A program made the translations under genes and the position numbers. Source: Mauremys mutica (Eukaryota > Chordata > Testudines > Geoemydidae). From it: a DNA stretch of 64,000 nt. Below, in pieces: positions 1-10,540 of the stretch; the stretch's first letter is position 1, and every line of letters begins with the position of its first letter. The stretch spans positions 13,921,105 to 13,985,104 of the forward strand of contig NC_059081.1 in NCBI RefSeq assembly GCF_020497125.1, given 5' to 3'. The notes under the pieces are model-generated. The model searched no databases. It was not told the DNA's origin and worked only from the letters and a program-made list of their open reading frames with translations.

Positions 1-540
1 GCCACAGTGGTTCAACACTAGCCGAGGACCTTTCTGCACAGGGAAGATCCTCCTGGGGCCAGACCTTCAACTTTTAGGGCAGGTTTGTACCAGTGGCGCT
101 CTGGAACGCTGCTTTAATGCAGCAGAGTACCAGAGCCATAAACTTAAAGGCTGGGAGGAACACTGTAGGTCACCCTGCAAAAGTATAAGTGCTACCCTTA
201 GGGTTACATTCTAGGGTACGGCTGGTCTGCAGAGAGTGCAGGACAGTAGCCTGTATGTGCAATGAAAATTTACAGTTCACCTTTGCACACCCCTTATTGC
301 TGTATAAGCTGCCTGTGCTGATTGCAGACACCCCTAATAGGGTGATCAGCGGCCAGTGACTGGCATGACAAGCCCCCTTCTCCCTGCTATGCTGGCAGCA
401 GAAGAAAAGAGGCATAAGAGTCCGTGTGCCACAGAAGGCTCACTCTGACACTGGGTAACTTTCCCCAAGTGGATTAGGCAGTGTTTAGGGTCAGGTTACA
501 CTGGCAGTATAAGTACAAAGTAGCCACCCTGAAAAATCTA

Positions 541-1010
541 GCCCTAAATATTAAATCCAATTTCAATTGAGATGAGGTAGTGAAAGTATCCTGCTAATTT
601 CCTTAGGTAGACTGTTCTAATACCAGATGGGCCTCTCTGGTGTTTTTCCCCTCTCTGTCATACTGTAACCCCTGTCTTGATGCCTTTAACCACTCTAAAT
701 AATTTCTCTCTTATTTCATTATCCCCACCACAATGTTATTTATAGACTGGCCATGTCCCCTCTTTGCCACCTCTTGTAAGAGATACATATCCAGTTCAGT
801 AAATTCTGTACATCTCTCCTCACAGGACAGTCCCTTAACTTTTGAATCACCCTTTTGTGTCCCGCTAGCTTTATCAATGCCGTTTCTATATTGTAGTGAC
901 CAAAACAGAGTGCAACATACTCAGGCTGAATAAAAATGCTCTCTTGTCTTATAAGATTCCGAAAAATACATCCTCAAATAGATTTTCTTTCCTCACACTG
1001 CATTACACTG
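541..1010 (-). mobile_element. Ancient CR1/L3-type LINE relic
   Basis: The antisense text resembles the 5' part of old CR1/L3 LINEs as they appear in reptile genomes, including the stretch around 890-925 that reads 'tgtagtgaccaaaacagagtgcaa' in pieces. No open frame of useful length survives on the minus strand. Its style matches the better-preserved L3/CR1 relic at 9.05-10.2 kb. The family call rests on remembered consensus wording, not on an alignment, so boundaries are approximate. Confidence 0.45.
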
Positions 1011-1366
1011 CATGCTTATGTTAACTCTGCTGGACTGCATTCATCCCTGTGGTAACTCCAGTGACGTCTACGGAGTTAGACTAAGGAGAATTTGAAAGAA
1101 TTCTTTCCTGGCATTACTGCTCTTTATTCAGTTGTCTCCTGCTGAATATTAATATTTCTCCACAGTTTATTACCTGCATTTACAGACCCATGCTGACTCC
1201 AATCCCCAATATTCAATTTTCTAAATTCTTTATGGCCTTCTGACATTTCCATCTGTGCTCTACCACCCTAGCTCCTCTTAACATGGCATAATTTAATTGA
1301 TGAGGGAAATATTTACTTTGCCTTCTAAAGATTTTAAAATGCTACTGACCCCAATTAGAACAGGTG

Positions 1367-1640
1367 CAGCAAACAGAGCTGTAAACGGAGGGATGTGAGT
1401 GGAAGTTCTGTTGGAGGAGAAGGAAGGAACACTCCTTAGGGGCAGTGAGTGAGTTTTTTTTGTGGGCGTTGTGTGTTTTTTTCTGTTGTGTGGGTTCTTT
1501 TTTTCCCCCTTGTTCAGTTTGTAGAGGATGGTAGGGGGCAGTGTGCTGTGAGAGAAGCGGAGCCCTGATTAGGGGGAGGGGCTTCCCAGAGTAGGGGGCC
1601 TATAAAGGCAGCCGAACGGTCAGCAAACAGAGCTGTAAAC
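1367..1640 (+). repeat. 20-bp direct repeat bracketing the CR1 leader
   Basis: The 20-mer CAGCAAACAGAGCTGTAAAC occurs exactly at 1367-1386 and again at 1621-1640, 254 bases apart. Between the copies lies a G/T-rich leader with TATA-like CCTATAAAGG at 1600-1609. Tandem leader units are common in LINE promoters; here two partial units can be seen, the second running into the SINE-bearing segment. Whether it ever acted as a promoter is inference. Confidence 0.6.
1600..1609 (+). promoter_or_regulatory. TATA-like box in CR1 leader
   Basis: CCTATAAAGG lies in a GC-rich leader just before the second copy of the 20-bp repeat and about 320 bases before the ORF1 start at 1930. Position and sequence fit a core promoter, but LINE promoters are often TATA-less and nothing else supports activity. 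Confidence 0.25.
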
Positions 1641-1752
1641 AGTGGCATTTGAGGGGCAGTTTGGGGGTGGGGGGCTGGTGTTATGGGTTTGTTTTTTCTT
1701 GCCCCTTGGCAGGAATTTAGGTGGGAAGACTATGACAGCTACAGAAGCAACA

Positions 1753-1928
1753 GAGATTGAGCTCAGTGGTTTGAGCATTGGCCTGATAAACCAAGAGTTG
1801 TGAGTTCAGTCCTTGAGGGGGTCACTTCAGGATCTGAGGCAAAATCAGTACTTGGTCCTGCCAGTGAAGGCAGAGGGCTGGACTCGATGACCTTTCAGGG
1901 TCTCTTCCAGCTCAGATAGGTATATCTC
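1753..1928 (+). mobile_element. tRNA-derived SINE, turtle Cry / tortoise Pol III type
   Basis: The head (about 1755-1823) is tRNA-like: a box A-like stretch gctcagtggtttgagca from 1761 and a box B-like gagttcagtcc at 1802-1812, at tRNA-like spacing. It is followed by a tRNA-unrelated body and a tail 'gggctggactcgatgacc' whose wording is close to the CR1 3' ends elsewhere in this window (minus strand near 49150-49200 and 57380-57415). This arrangement matches the known tortoise Pol III SINE, which borrowed its tail from CR1. It sits directly in front of the CR1 ORF1 start. The family is the best taxonomic marker in the window and points to a cryptodiran turtle. Confidence 0.85.
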
Positions 1929-1929
1929 C

Positions 1930-2680
1930 ATGGAAGAGACAATGAAGATGACCGGACGTGGAAGCTGTGGGATGTACATGATCCTAGATCCTGAAAAGAG
2001 CTGTGTTTGTATGAAGTGATGCTCAACAGAGCTGATGGAAGAGAAGATCCAAGGCTTGTAGATGCAGGTGAATCTATAGCCGAGTTTCAAAAGGGGTTCA
2101 AGCAGATGATGGCTCAAAGGCAAGAGGAAGCTGAAGGGAAAAGCCAAGACTTGCAGATGCAAGCTGGACTGAAGAACTCAGAAGGGAGACTGCTGGGTAA
2201 GGAAAGTGGTCGGGGGAGCATGTGACTTACAAGAACCAGGCAGTGGAAAAGACTGGCTAGTGAAGGAGAAATAGAGCTCAGGAACAGGCTTTCTGAGTTG
2301 GAAAATGAAGAAGGGGCACAGCAAGGAAGAAGACAAGAGCAACTGGTTCTCTAAGAAGAGGGGAAGAGCCAATGGAGATACCCAGAGTTCAGAGCCCCAG
2401 GAGGATACAGGATGACTTACAGAAGATTGCAAGGGAGAATAAGACAAGCCAGCTAGAAAGAACAGAAGGAAGGCCGGAAAAATAACACCATCACCAGGAA
2501 AAGGCAGGTCTACATGATTAGGGACTCCCTGTAAACCTATCACCAGAGTTAATCGAAAGAACAGAAGGGTATACTATCTTTGGGAGCGAAGATATGAGAT
2601 ATGGACCTCAGGCTGAAGAGGATCCTAATGGGAGCAGAAAAGAATCCACTGAATATCGTTCATGTGGGAACAAATGACAA
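1930..2680 (+). pseudogene. CR1 ORF1 relic (Cys-rich start, coiled region, esterase motifs)
   Basis: The ATG at 1930 begins a frame with regularly spaced cysteines (GSCG...SCVC) typical of the CR1 ORF1 start; a TGA stop and frameshift follow near 2018. The next frame (2007-2225) is rich in Gln, Glu and Lys, as in the coiled part of ORF1 proteins. Between 2503 and 2678 decayed SGNH-esterase signatures remain: a GDSL-like 'IRDSL' near 2518 and 'HVGTND' at 2661-2678. The esterase is thought to help RNP or membrane association of CR1 ORF1. Several stops and frame changes make it non-functional. Confidence 0.65.
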
Positions 2681-2689
2681 CTAGATTCT

Positions 2690-2822
2690 CACTGAAACTC
2701 ATCAAGCACGCTGAGGGGAGATAGGATAGCTCTCTATAAATACATCAGAGGGATAAATACCAGTGACAGAGAGGAATTATTTAAGTTAAGCACCAATGTT
2801 GACAGAAGAACAAATAGCTATA
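2690..2822 (+). pseudogene. CR1 ORF2 C-terminal remnant
   Basis: The translation gives RGDRIALYKYIRG, then EELFKL and RRTNSYKLA, the conserved tail of CR1 ORF2 downstream of the reverse transcriptase. It matches in style the better copy at 53.24-53.50 kb. It follows the ORF1 esterase motif with only about a dozen bases between, so several kilobases of ORF2 were deleted. It ends abruptly at the C-rich insert. Confidence 0.6.
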
Positions 2823-2824
2823 AA

Positions 2825-3392
2825 CTGGCCTACATCCAGACCCCCATCCCACCAAGCCCCATTCCCCCACTGCTGAGACCCCCCCACCCAGATCCCTCCG
2901 CTGAGCCCCAACCACTTCCACGTAGAAGTCCCTGCAGAGTCTCATTGCACCTGCACCTGGAACCTCCCCAATGAGCCTCTGTGCATCCAGATCCCCCCAC
3001 ACCTAGAGCCTCCCATTGAGCTGCCTGCACCCAGATTGTCCCACCCAGAATCTTCTCACACCACATTCAGATCCCCCCCACACGTAGCCCCTCCACACTT
3101 GGATCCTGCTTGGTTGAGCCTGCCTGCCCCACACCTGGTGCTCCTCGCGCAGAGGAGCAGGGCCCCAGGCCTAGGCCTTGTGCTGTGTCAGAGTAGGGTG
3201 CAGCCTCACCACTGAGTCCATGTCCCGATGGTGGGGGGACTGCAGGATGATCTCCTACCTTTGTGCAGCCAGTGGCCTGTGCTCCCCACTGCCATGCTGG
3301 AGCCTCTGAATTTATTTATTGACAAATAAAGCTTGCAGAATTTAATTTTTTTTAAAATACCATGCACAGAATTTTTAATTTTTTGGCGCAGA
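2825..3392 (+). repeat. C-rich degenerate tandem-repeat insert within CR1
   Basis: A strongly C-rich, G-poor strand with loosely repeated units of the form 'catccagatccccccacacc' (for example near 2832, 2890, 2988 and 3068) passes into an AT-rich end around 3300-3380 (tttatttattgacaaataaa, then ttttggcgcagaatgccctc). It separates the CR1 ORF2 tail from the CR1 3' end, so it is an insertion or a deletion joint. I recognise the style as a dispersed turtle repeat but cannot name its class; no target duplication is obvious. Confidence 0.5.
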
Positions 3393-4066
3393 ATGCCCTC
3401 AGGAGTAAACTGATTGCCATATTTGGGGTCGGGAAGGAATTTACCCCCCGAGTCAGATTGGCCGAGATCCTGGAGGTTTTTCGCCTTCCTCTGCAACATG
3501 GGGCACGGATCACTTGCAGATTTAAACTAGTGTAAATGGTGAATTCTCTGTAACTTGAAGTCTTTACACCATAATTTGAGGACTTCAGTAATTCATCCAA
3601 AGGCTAGGGGGCTATTTCAGGAATGAGTGAGGTTCTCTGGCCTGCAATATGCTGGAGATTAGACTAGATGATCACGATGGTCCTTTCTGACCTTAAAGTC
3701 TACGAGTCTGAATCTAAGATTCTTCCCTCTAGTCTCATTACTAAAAAGGGAGACCAAGGCTGGCAGTAGAGCTACATAGGACTGTATTTGGTTAATACTA
3801 CAAGTTGATTCCATGTCTATTAAATCTTTCTTAGTTAAAAATTTCCAGCAATATAACCGCAAACCTATTAAAATAATTACATCTCCAATCAAGCTGCATT
3901 ATTCTCAATTTAATGTAGCAATCTACTGACCAAAAGGAAAGCAGGATGTTTAAATGCTTTCAACTAAAGGAATCTTTTTGATGCATCTTCTTGCTATTTA
4001 CATGTTCTTTAATCTTCCACGACTATAAAATAGAATTTGCTATATTGATAGTATAATAGAAAAATA

Positions 4067-4154
4067 GGACCAAATCCTTCACTTGTATAAATTGGTGTAG
4101 CAATGGTGATGTCATTGGCACTATACCAATTTACACCAGCTGAGGATCTGGTCC
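4067..4154. repeat. Short foldback repeat
   Basis: Inner arms gtataaattggtgta (4085-4099) and tataccaatttacac (4122-4136) pair at 13 of 15 positions. The outer ends, ggaccaaatcc and ggatctggtcc, pair as well, so nearly the whole 88-bp unit can fold into one hairpin. It belongs to a palindromic family seen many times in the window (see 58586, 26286, 55910). Confidence 0.6.
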
Positions 4155-4749
4155 ATAATAGTTAATGGTAGTAGATGATTGATGACTTACTTCTGTTAAT
4201 GAAGTCTGGTTACAGAATGCAATAGTAAGTAATTAGCTTCCATGCAATGTATGAGAGTATGATGATTGCAAAGTACTGCACATCTGGGGTAAAAAAAAAA
4301 AAAGACAAAGACAGAATAAAATTTTAGAGAGATATAAAAATTTAATTTGCCCTGAAACTAATAATAGCTTTGCAACTTAATTTTTTTTTGCATGACTTCA
4401 AATACCTAAGAAGAATTTAAAAAATAAAATAAAAATCAAGTACTGTAGAATTTCTAAGACTTGCTGGGCATCTCGGATTCCTTCAGGAAACAAATTCTAA
4501 ACCAAAGTTTATTTTGTTTTTATATAGAGGTGCTGATGGTTAAGGTAATAAAGGTAGATGGTTAAACTGTCCAACATATTCTCTGTATTTAGCATGATGC
4601 CTTCCAGGCATGGCTCCTCTCTGTTTTGACAGAGCCATAGCTGTTCCCTAAATACATAGTAGGCAGCCTTCAGTCTTGAGAGATCATGGGTATGCACCCC
4701 TGAGAGGTAAAGAATTTACTTAGTTGGTTTTATGGCAGCCATGAACGTG

Positions 4750-7700
4750 GCTGAAGGAGACCCACTCGAAAGAAACAATATCTGCTGCATTGGTCACATT
4801 TAAAGGTGATGTTTTGATCTTTTGTGAGCTCTTTTTGCCTCTGCTAAGCTGGACTGCTTCCTCTTGTATTTCCAGAGACCTTTGTTAAGCTCTTGTTTCC
4901 AAAGACTGCAGTCTTGAGTATGATCTTCCCATTTGTCCACATCCATGTTCATTTCTTTGAGGTCTCGCTTGCACACATCCTTGAAACACAATTTTGGGCA
5001 TCCTTTGGGTCTTTATCCAGATGTCAATTCGCTGTAGAGGATGTCCTTTGGGATGCACCCATCATTCATTCAGCACCCATGCCAAAGCTGGCGGAGGCGT
5101 CTCTATTTGAGGAGTGTTTGCTGGGCATGCTGGCCCATTTGAGCACCTCCGTGTTGGTGACTCTGTCCCTCTAGGAGATTCCAAAGATTTGAGGAATGAA
5201 AGCCATTATACTCTCATCTGGAAAAGAGGCCCAAGGTCTATGTCTCACTCCCATACAAAAGTGTGCTGATAACATATGCATGATACACACAGATCTTTGT
5301 GTGTTCCGTCAGTTTGTTGTTTTGCCATACCCTCTTGTTCAGTCTAGACATTGTTGTGGTGGCTTTTCCAGTACGGATGTTGAATTCTGTTTCACGTGAA
5401 AGGCTGACTGCAATAGTGGACCCCAGGTATGTGAACTCATTCACCACTTCAAGTTCATAGTTGCTGATCTTGATGGAACGTGCTTCCTCAACTTCTTGAC
5501 ACATTATGTTAGGCTTTTTTAGGCTTATATTAAGCCTGAAGTCTTGGCAGGCTTTGGAAAAACTGTCCATTAGGCTGTGAAGATGAGCTTCTGTGTGGGT
5601 TGTCACTGCTGCATCATCAGCAAAGAGGAGGCGTTAGATAAGGTCCTCCCGAATCTTGGTTTTAGATCTGAGTCTTGCAAGATTGAACAGCTTTTTATCA
5701 GATCTTGTGTGCAAGTAGATTCCCTTAGTTGAGGAACCAAAAGCTTGTTTCAGTAGCAGGGAGAAGAAGATTCCAAACAGAGTTGGGGCAAGTACACAAC
5801 CTTGCTTAACTCTGCTATGAATCTGTAAAGCCTCTGACACTGAGCTGTCATATTGGACTGTGCCGTACATGTTTTCATGGCAGGATCAAATCATGCTTAA
5901 GAGCTTGGGGTGGGACATCCAATCTTTTCTAGAAGTGTGAATAGTCCACTTCTACCTGACAAAGTCAAAAGCCTTTGTGAGATCAATGAAGGCTATGTAA
6001 ATTGGCTTTTTTTGTTCTCTGCATTTCTCTTGTAGTTGTCTCAGCGAGAAGATCATGTCGATAGTAGACATTTCATCTCTGAAGCCACACTGTGGTTTAG
6101 GATAGATTCTGTCTGCACAGACAGAAGTCTGTTCAGGACAACTTGGGCAAAGGCTTTTCCCATAATACTAAGAAGGGAAATGCCATGATAGTTGTTACAG
6201 TCGCTTCTGTCACACTTGTTTTTATAGAGAGTGATGATGTTGGCATCTCTCATTTCTTGTGGTACTTTATCTTCTTTTCAGCACAGGCAGAGCAACTCAT
6301 GAAGATGTTGCAGTAGAATAGATTTTTCACATTTTATGACCTTGGACGGTATGCAGTCTTTTCTGTGGGCCTTTCCATTGGGGAGGCCATCTATGACAAG
6401 GCTAAACTCCTTGATAGTTGATTCATCATCAAGTTGGTTCATAACAGGCAGGCTTTCAATGGCATTGATGGCTGCGTCCCTAACAACATTTTCATGAGAA
6501 TAAAGCTCAGAGTAGTGTTCTACTCAGTGATCCATCTGCTTGGTCCGGTCGTTGATGGTTTCCCCTGTTGTTGATTTCAATGGGGCTGTCTTCTTTGAAG
6601 TTGGACCCAAGGCTTTCCTGATCCCATCATACATGTTTCTGATGTTGCCTGCATTAGCTGCTACTTGGATGCTTTCACATAAGAACAGCCAATAGCCATT
6701 GGTGCAGCATTGAGCAGTTTGTTGTACTTTGGTTCTTGACACTCTCAATGCTTGTAAGGTTTTTTCATTTGGGTCTCTCTTGTAGTTGGTTTGGGCTGTG
6801 TGTTTGGCCTCTATGACTGGTGTCAACACACTGGAATATGCGTCAAACCAGTCATTGGTCTTGTTTTCCTTTTCCCCAAAGACTGACAGAGCTGCATTGA
6901 AGATTGTGTTCTTCAGTTGCTCCCACTACAGTTGGGCATTTGTAGCACAATCACTGGTGTCAAGGACTCGTTATAGTATGTTCTTGTACTGCTGTGACTT
7001 TTCTTGGTCCGCTGTAGCACTGATGTTAATACGAGGACATCCTTTTACTTTAGATCTGTGTACTTTCTTTGGCTTAAGTCTGACCTTGCTGCATACCAGA
7101 GAGTCATCTGTATCGCAATCAACACTTTGATAACTTCAGGTAATGAGGATGCTGTTAAAGTTGGTATGCCTTGTGATGATAAGATCCAGTTGGTGCCAGT
7201 GGCCAGATCTGGAATATTTCCAGGACACACTGTGTTGCAGCCTTGGATGGAAAAATGAGTTTGTTACATAGAGGTCATAATAGGAACAAAATTCTAGCAG
7301 TCTCTGACCATTTCTGTTCATCTTACCATTTATGTGTTGACCAAGACAGTTGGTCCATGCTTCATGATCAGCTCCCACCCTTGAATTGAAGTCCCCTAGC
7401 AGGAAGCATATTAGTGTTTCAGAATCTTGCTGATGGTGGTGTTCAACGGGTCGTAGAACTGGTCTTTGATGTCAGAAGGCGAGGAGAGTGTTGGGGCATA
7501 CACACTCACAAGGCTGACTGGGCCCTCAGATGTGAACAAGCATAGTGCCAAAATTCTCTTTGAACTATTTGTAGGTGGCTCAATCATCCCCTGAAGTGAG
7601 TTCTTGATGGCAAATCCCACTCCATGCTCGTGTTTCTTCTGCGCTTCCCCCCTGCCAGAAAAATGGGTAGTCTTTTTCTCCGAGAGACCCACTTGATGCT

Positions 7701-7903
7701 AGACGTGTTTCTTGGAAGGATGTAATATCCACATTGAGTTGTCTCAGCTCGTCATTATTCATGGCAGTTTTACATGCATCATTGATCTGTTGAAGGTCTT
7801 CAGATAATCCAGTTGTCATGGTGCGAACGTTCCAGCACCCTATCTTTAAGGATGTTTTCTTTCTTTTACTTGATTTGCCTGATGCATTGGTTAAAGTCCA
7901 CAT
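4750..7903 (-). pseudogene. Endonuclease-reverse transcriptase polyprotein, broken
   Basis: Endonuclease (7903-7136): KIGCWNVRT opens the domain, followed by QETRL, GVGFAI, VSVYAPT, GDFNSRVGAD (about 7395-7365, reached through a frameshift next to a TAA at 7411) and HQLDLII, the order expected for AP-type nucleases. A linker (7135-6254) includes a conserved-looking NIRNMYDGIRKALGP. Reverse transcriptase (6253-5238): ANIITLYKNK, GISLLSIMGKAFAQ, motif A IDLTKAFDFV near 5990-5960, VKQGCVLAPTLF, catalytic FADD near 5620, and FTYLGSTI. A TAA at 5634-5636 falls just before FADD in the same frame. The C-terminus (5237-4750) carries IPKDILYSEL, FKDVCKRDLKE and a finger-like CDQCSRYC. The protein would copy its own RNA at a nicked target; this copy is dead. 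Confidence 0.75.
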
Positions 7904-8090
7904 GTCAAGTTATGAAACTCTAACCCCCAAGCACCCATTGAAGCAGGCAGACTGTAGCTGGCCAACACCCTATTGTCTGGAGGCTGCTCACTTTTATGGC
8001 GGGCGGTGGTTGTCCAGTGAGATACGATGTCAGAGAGAGCCCCGGGCGCTCAACTCTACACCAATCAAGTAAGAGCTTAGAACTGGTGAC

Positions 8091-8138
8091 TGCTGCCTCC
8101 TGTGCTGTGTGGACTGCTGCCTCCTGTACTGTGTGGAG
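8091..8138 (+). repeat. Two 24-bp tandem units in the LINE 5' region
   Basis: The unit starting tgctgcctcctgtgctgtgt at 8091-8114 is repeated at 8115-8138 with two changes. It lies in the probable 5' untranslated part of the minus-strand retrotransposon. Confidence 0.6.
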
Positions 8139-9049
8139 TACCTCTCCAGGGTGCAAGCCTGGGCAGATGATATGGAGGCCCTGTTACCCATGCATCAGCC
8201 CCTCCTCCACTCAGCATCACTGGTACCTGGATCCATTGCAGAAGTTGCTGAAAAGACACTAAAATATGAGTACTTGATGGCCTTTGGGGCTCCACTTCAG
8301 ATTTTCCGTCTGAGTTTACTCTCATAGCCTTACATTCTCCCAAATTCACCCACAAGGCACTGCGGCTTTTCTGTAAGGGGTTGCTCCCTTAGCCTTACAC
8401 CCTTCTGGGCTACTCACAAGGCACTGGGTTTGATGAGCTGCAGGGAGTCCCATCTACTCTCATTATGGTAGCAAGCAGTGCCGTCATTATGGGGGAGTGC
8501 AGGGCCCGGGACATTTCAACTTCCCCTGCATGAAGCATCAAGCAGATCTGAGATAAAAAGGATCAGGACCCAAGACATTTTTATACAGTTCCAGATCCTC
8601 TTTGACAGCTTAGGCGAACAATAGGCAATCATGGAGACTTCGAAGGAGACTACTTCCTAAGCACCACCAGTAATTAGATACATGGATTAACATAGGTCAA
8701 TTGCCTGTTTCCACCATTTGCAGGTGATTTGCTATATGTTTCAAAGAGAGATGAGTACAGTGATATCACTATGTTTACAGTTAATTTAAATGTTAAGATG
8801 TCCTTTTAATCTCTCAATTAACAGAATACAGCATAGACGGGGACTGTTTGATTACACTGTTAAGCTCTAACAATATATATGTAAACATATAAAAACACAA
8901 ACATTATCTACCAATATGTCCCTAAAGGTTGAATCTGGGTCTATTAGCCTGCAAGCTGCTTAACGCTTTCTGGCCATGCATCACACTTTGTATAAGATTT
9001 ATTGCCATTATAGAACAGTGGTAGCAACAATGATTTGCATGGTCATACT

Positions 9050-10185
9050 CTAATCAGATAACGGCACAGCACTGAACACAGTAGTCCATGGTAGGGCATA
9101 CCATTGATTGTACCAGTATTGTTTTCTCTCCCATTCTTTATGCATTCACTTTGTTATTTCAACCACCGCTGAACTGTGTACAGAGGTTATCATTGTGCTG
9201 TTCACCTTGAGGCCCAGGTCTTTTTCCTGAGTGGTTACAGTTAATTTAGAGTGCAACAATGTGTATTAGAAATAAATAATTTGAACTGCTAAGTACTATA
9301 ATTTTCACTTTCAGCAATTAATTACATGTGCCATCATGCTATCTATTTCTCTCTCTTGGTCTAGTCTCTCACAGGCTCCTTTAGTATTGACTAAAATAAA
9401 TACTTTGTCATCTACAAATTTTGCTACCAAATTGTTCACCACCTTTTCAGATTGTCGATAAATATATTAAAGACACTTCCTAGTATGGAACCTTGGGATA
9501 TCCCACTAGCAATGCTGAAAATTGACCAATTATTACCACTCTTTTTAATAGTCTTTTAGCCAGTTTCTAATCCGTGATGGATCTTTGCCTGTCATTCCAT
9601 AACCACTTTTCTTAATAGTCTCTTGTAACAGTCTCTTGTGAGGGGCTTTGACAATAGTCTTTTGAAAGTCCAAATAAAACATACGAGCAAGTTTTATTTA
9701 ATCTACTATTTAGTTAAAATGCTCAAAGAAATCTAACAGATTAGGGAGGCATGATTTTCCTTTGCAGGAGCTGTGCTGGCTATACTATATCCATATTAAA
9801 TTAATATATTTTTAAATTTTCATTTCAATCACACTACTTTGAGTACTGAGAAAAGGCTTAGTGGCTTGTAATTCCCAGGATCACTGGGAGTTCATTTATT
9901 AAAGATAGAGCCTGGTCGTCAGGTATAGTGGATTTTAATTAGAGATTGTATATTTGTGTTAGCAACTAAGCCATGTCATTCTTAAACTTCAGTTTCTGAC
10001 AGCATATCATCTTTATTACTAGAAAAGAGTAGGTATCCACCAGCATCCTATGTGGGGAAGACTGATGCAAAGAAATCATTTAACTTCTCTGCAATGTCTT
10101 TATCCTCCTTAATTGCTCCCATTAATCCCTGGTAGTCTAGCAGACACACCAATTCTTTCCCTCGCTTCCTGTGCAATTTATCAAA
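9050..10185 (-). mobile_element. Ancient CR1/L3 LINE reverse transcriptase relic
   Basis: Minus-strand translation from 10150 downward gives EDKDIAEKLNDFFASVFP, the typical CR1 ORF2 stretch before the reverse transcriptase core. Further on come KAPHKRLLQ, IRNWLKDY, a degenerate SQGSILG near 9490, FIDNL and VAKFVDD near 9410, which correspond to the CR1 polymerase motifs up to the catalytic YADD-like box. Stops and frame changes are frequent. The order is co-linear with L3/CR1 LINEs, and the density of changes is clearly greater than in the CR1 copies at 49.2, 53.3 and 57.5 kb. Confidence 0.7.
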
Positions 10186-10369
10186 TCATACTCAAAATAT
10201 TGCTCTAGGTAAGATATTTTTTAGATATAATATGTATTTTTACATTTTTCATGAACAGCACACTACAATTTGGGAGAATTGTTTTGTACTGATGATCCAT
10301 ATGTGACATTCAACCCGTTCCTGAAGCAGAATCACCCAGCTGCAAGTTCTCACCATTTGTACTACCTCA

Positions 10370-10475
10370 GGCATTATCCTCCCCATTTTACAGATGGAGA
10401 AAATGAGGCATGTTTTGTTATAGGTGACTTGCACAAGCAAGTCAGTAAAATACTCAGGAACAGAACCTTGGGTCA
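10370..10475 (-). mobile_element. MIR-type SINE fragment
   Basis: The antisense wording 'ccccattttacagatggaga' followed by gaggca... and gacttgcacaagcaagtcag is the reverse complement of the conserved MIR/CORE-SINE centre (ttgggcaagt ... cctcagtttccccatctg). MIR-type SINEs are found across amniotes. The tRNA-like head is not clear here. Confidence 0.6.
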
Positions 10476-10486
10476 AATCTTTGCTG

Positions 10487-10540
10487 CACTGACACCAATG
10501 GCAAAACTCCCATTGGCTTCAATGGGACCAGGATTTCCCA
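10487..10540. repeat. Foldback repeat, CATTGACTTCAATG family
   Basis: The centre ccattggcttcaatggg is nearly self-complementary and is flanked by ccaatggcaaaactccc and accaggattt, the pattern shared with 55.9 kb, 63.2 kb and others in this window. It lies just beyond the MIR fragment. Confidence 0.5.

Larger units (their letters stand above)
1360..3716 (+). mobile_element. Composite CR1 LINE with internal deletion and insertions
   Basis: Read in order on the plus strand, this holds a GC-rich 5' leader (1360-1740), an inserted tRNA-derived SINE (1753-1928), a decayed ORF1 (1930-2680), the last part of ORF2 (about 2690-2822), a foreign C-rich insert (2825-3392) and the CR1 3' untranslated end (3393-3716). 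The 3' end has the CR1 hallmark 'gaccttaaagtctacgag' near 3690-3707 followed by a short tctga/aagattct tail. Most of ORF2 (endonuclease and nearly all reverse transcriptase) is missing between the esterase motif at 2678 and the C-terminal piece. Both ends being present is unusual because most CR1 copies are 5'-truncated. It cannot encode a working element. Confidence 0.75.
4690..8160 (-). mobile_element. Nearly full-length decayed non-LTR retrotransposon (RTE-like, zinc-finger tailed)
   Basis: On the minus strand the order is 5' region (8160-7904), apurinic-type endonuclease, linker, reverse transcriptase and a C-terminal Cys-rich finger, then a 3' region reaching about 4690. Sequence in several frames forms one continuous protein-like path with frameshifts and stops. 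Clade is uncertain: the wording differs from CR1 and L2 in this window and resembles RTE-like elements of fish and reptiles. Its heavy decay suggests an old insertion. Confidence 0.75.

Noticed and set aside
7136..7903. Host craniofacial development protein-like gene
   Set aside because: The endonuclease part resembles proteins annotated under that name, but those annotations usually arise from retrotransposon endonucleases, and here it is followed by linker and reverse transcriptase on the same strand.
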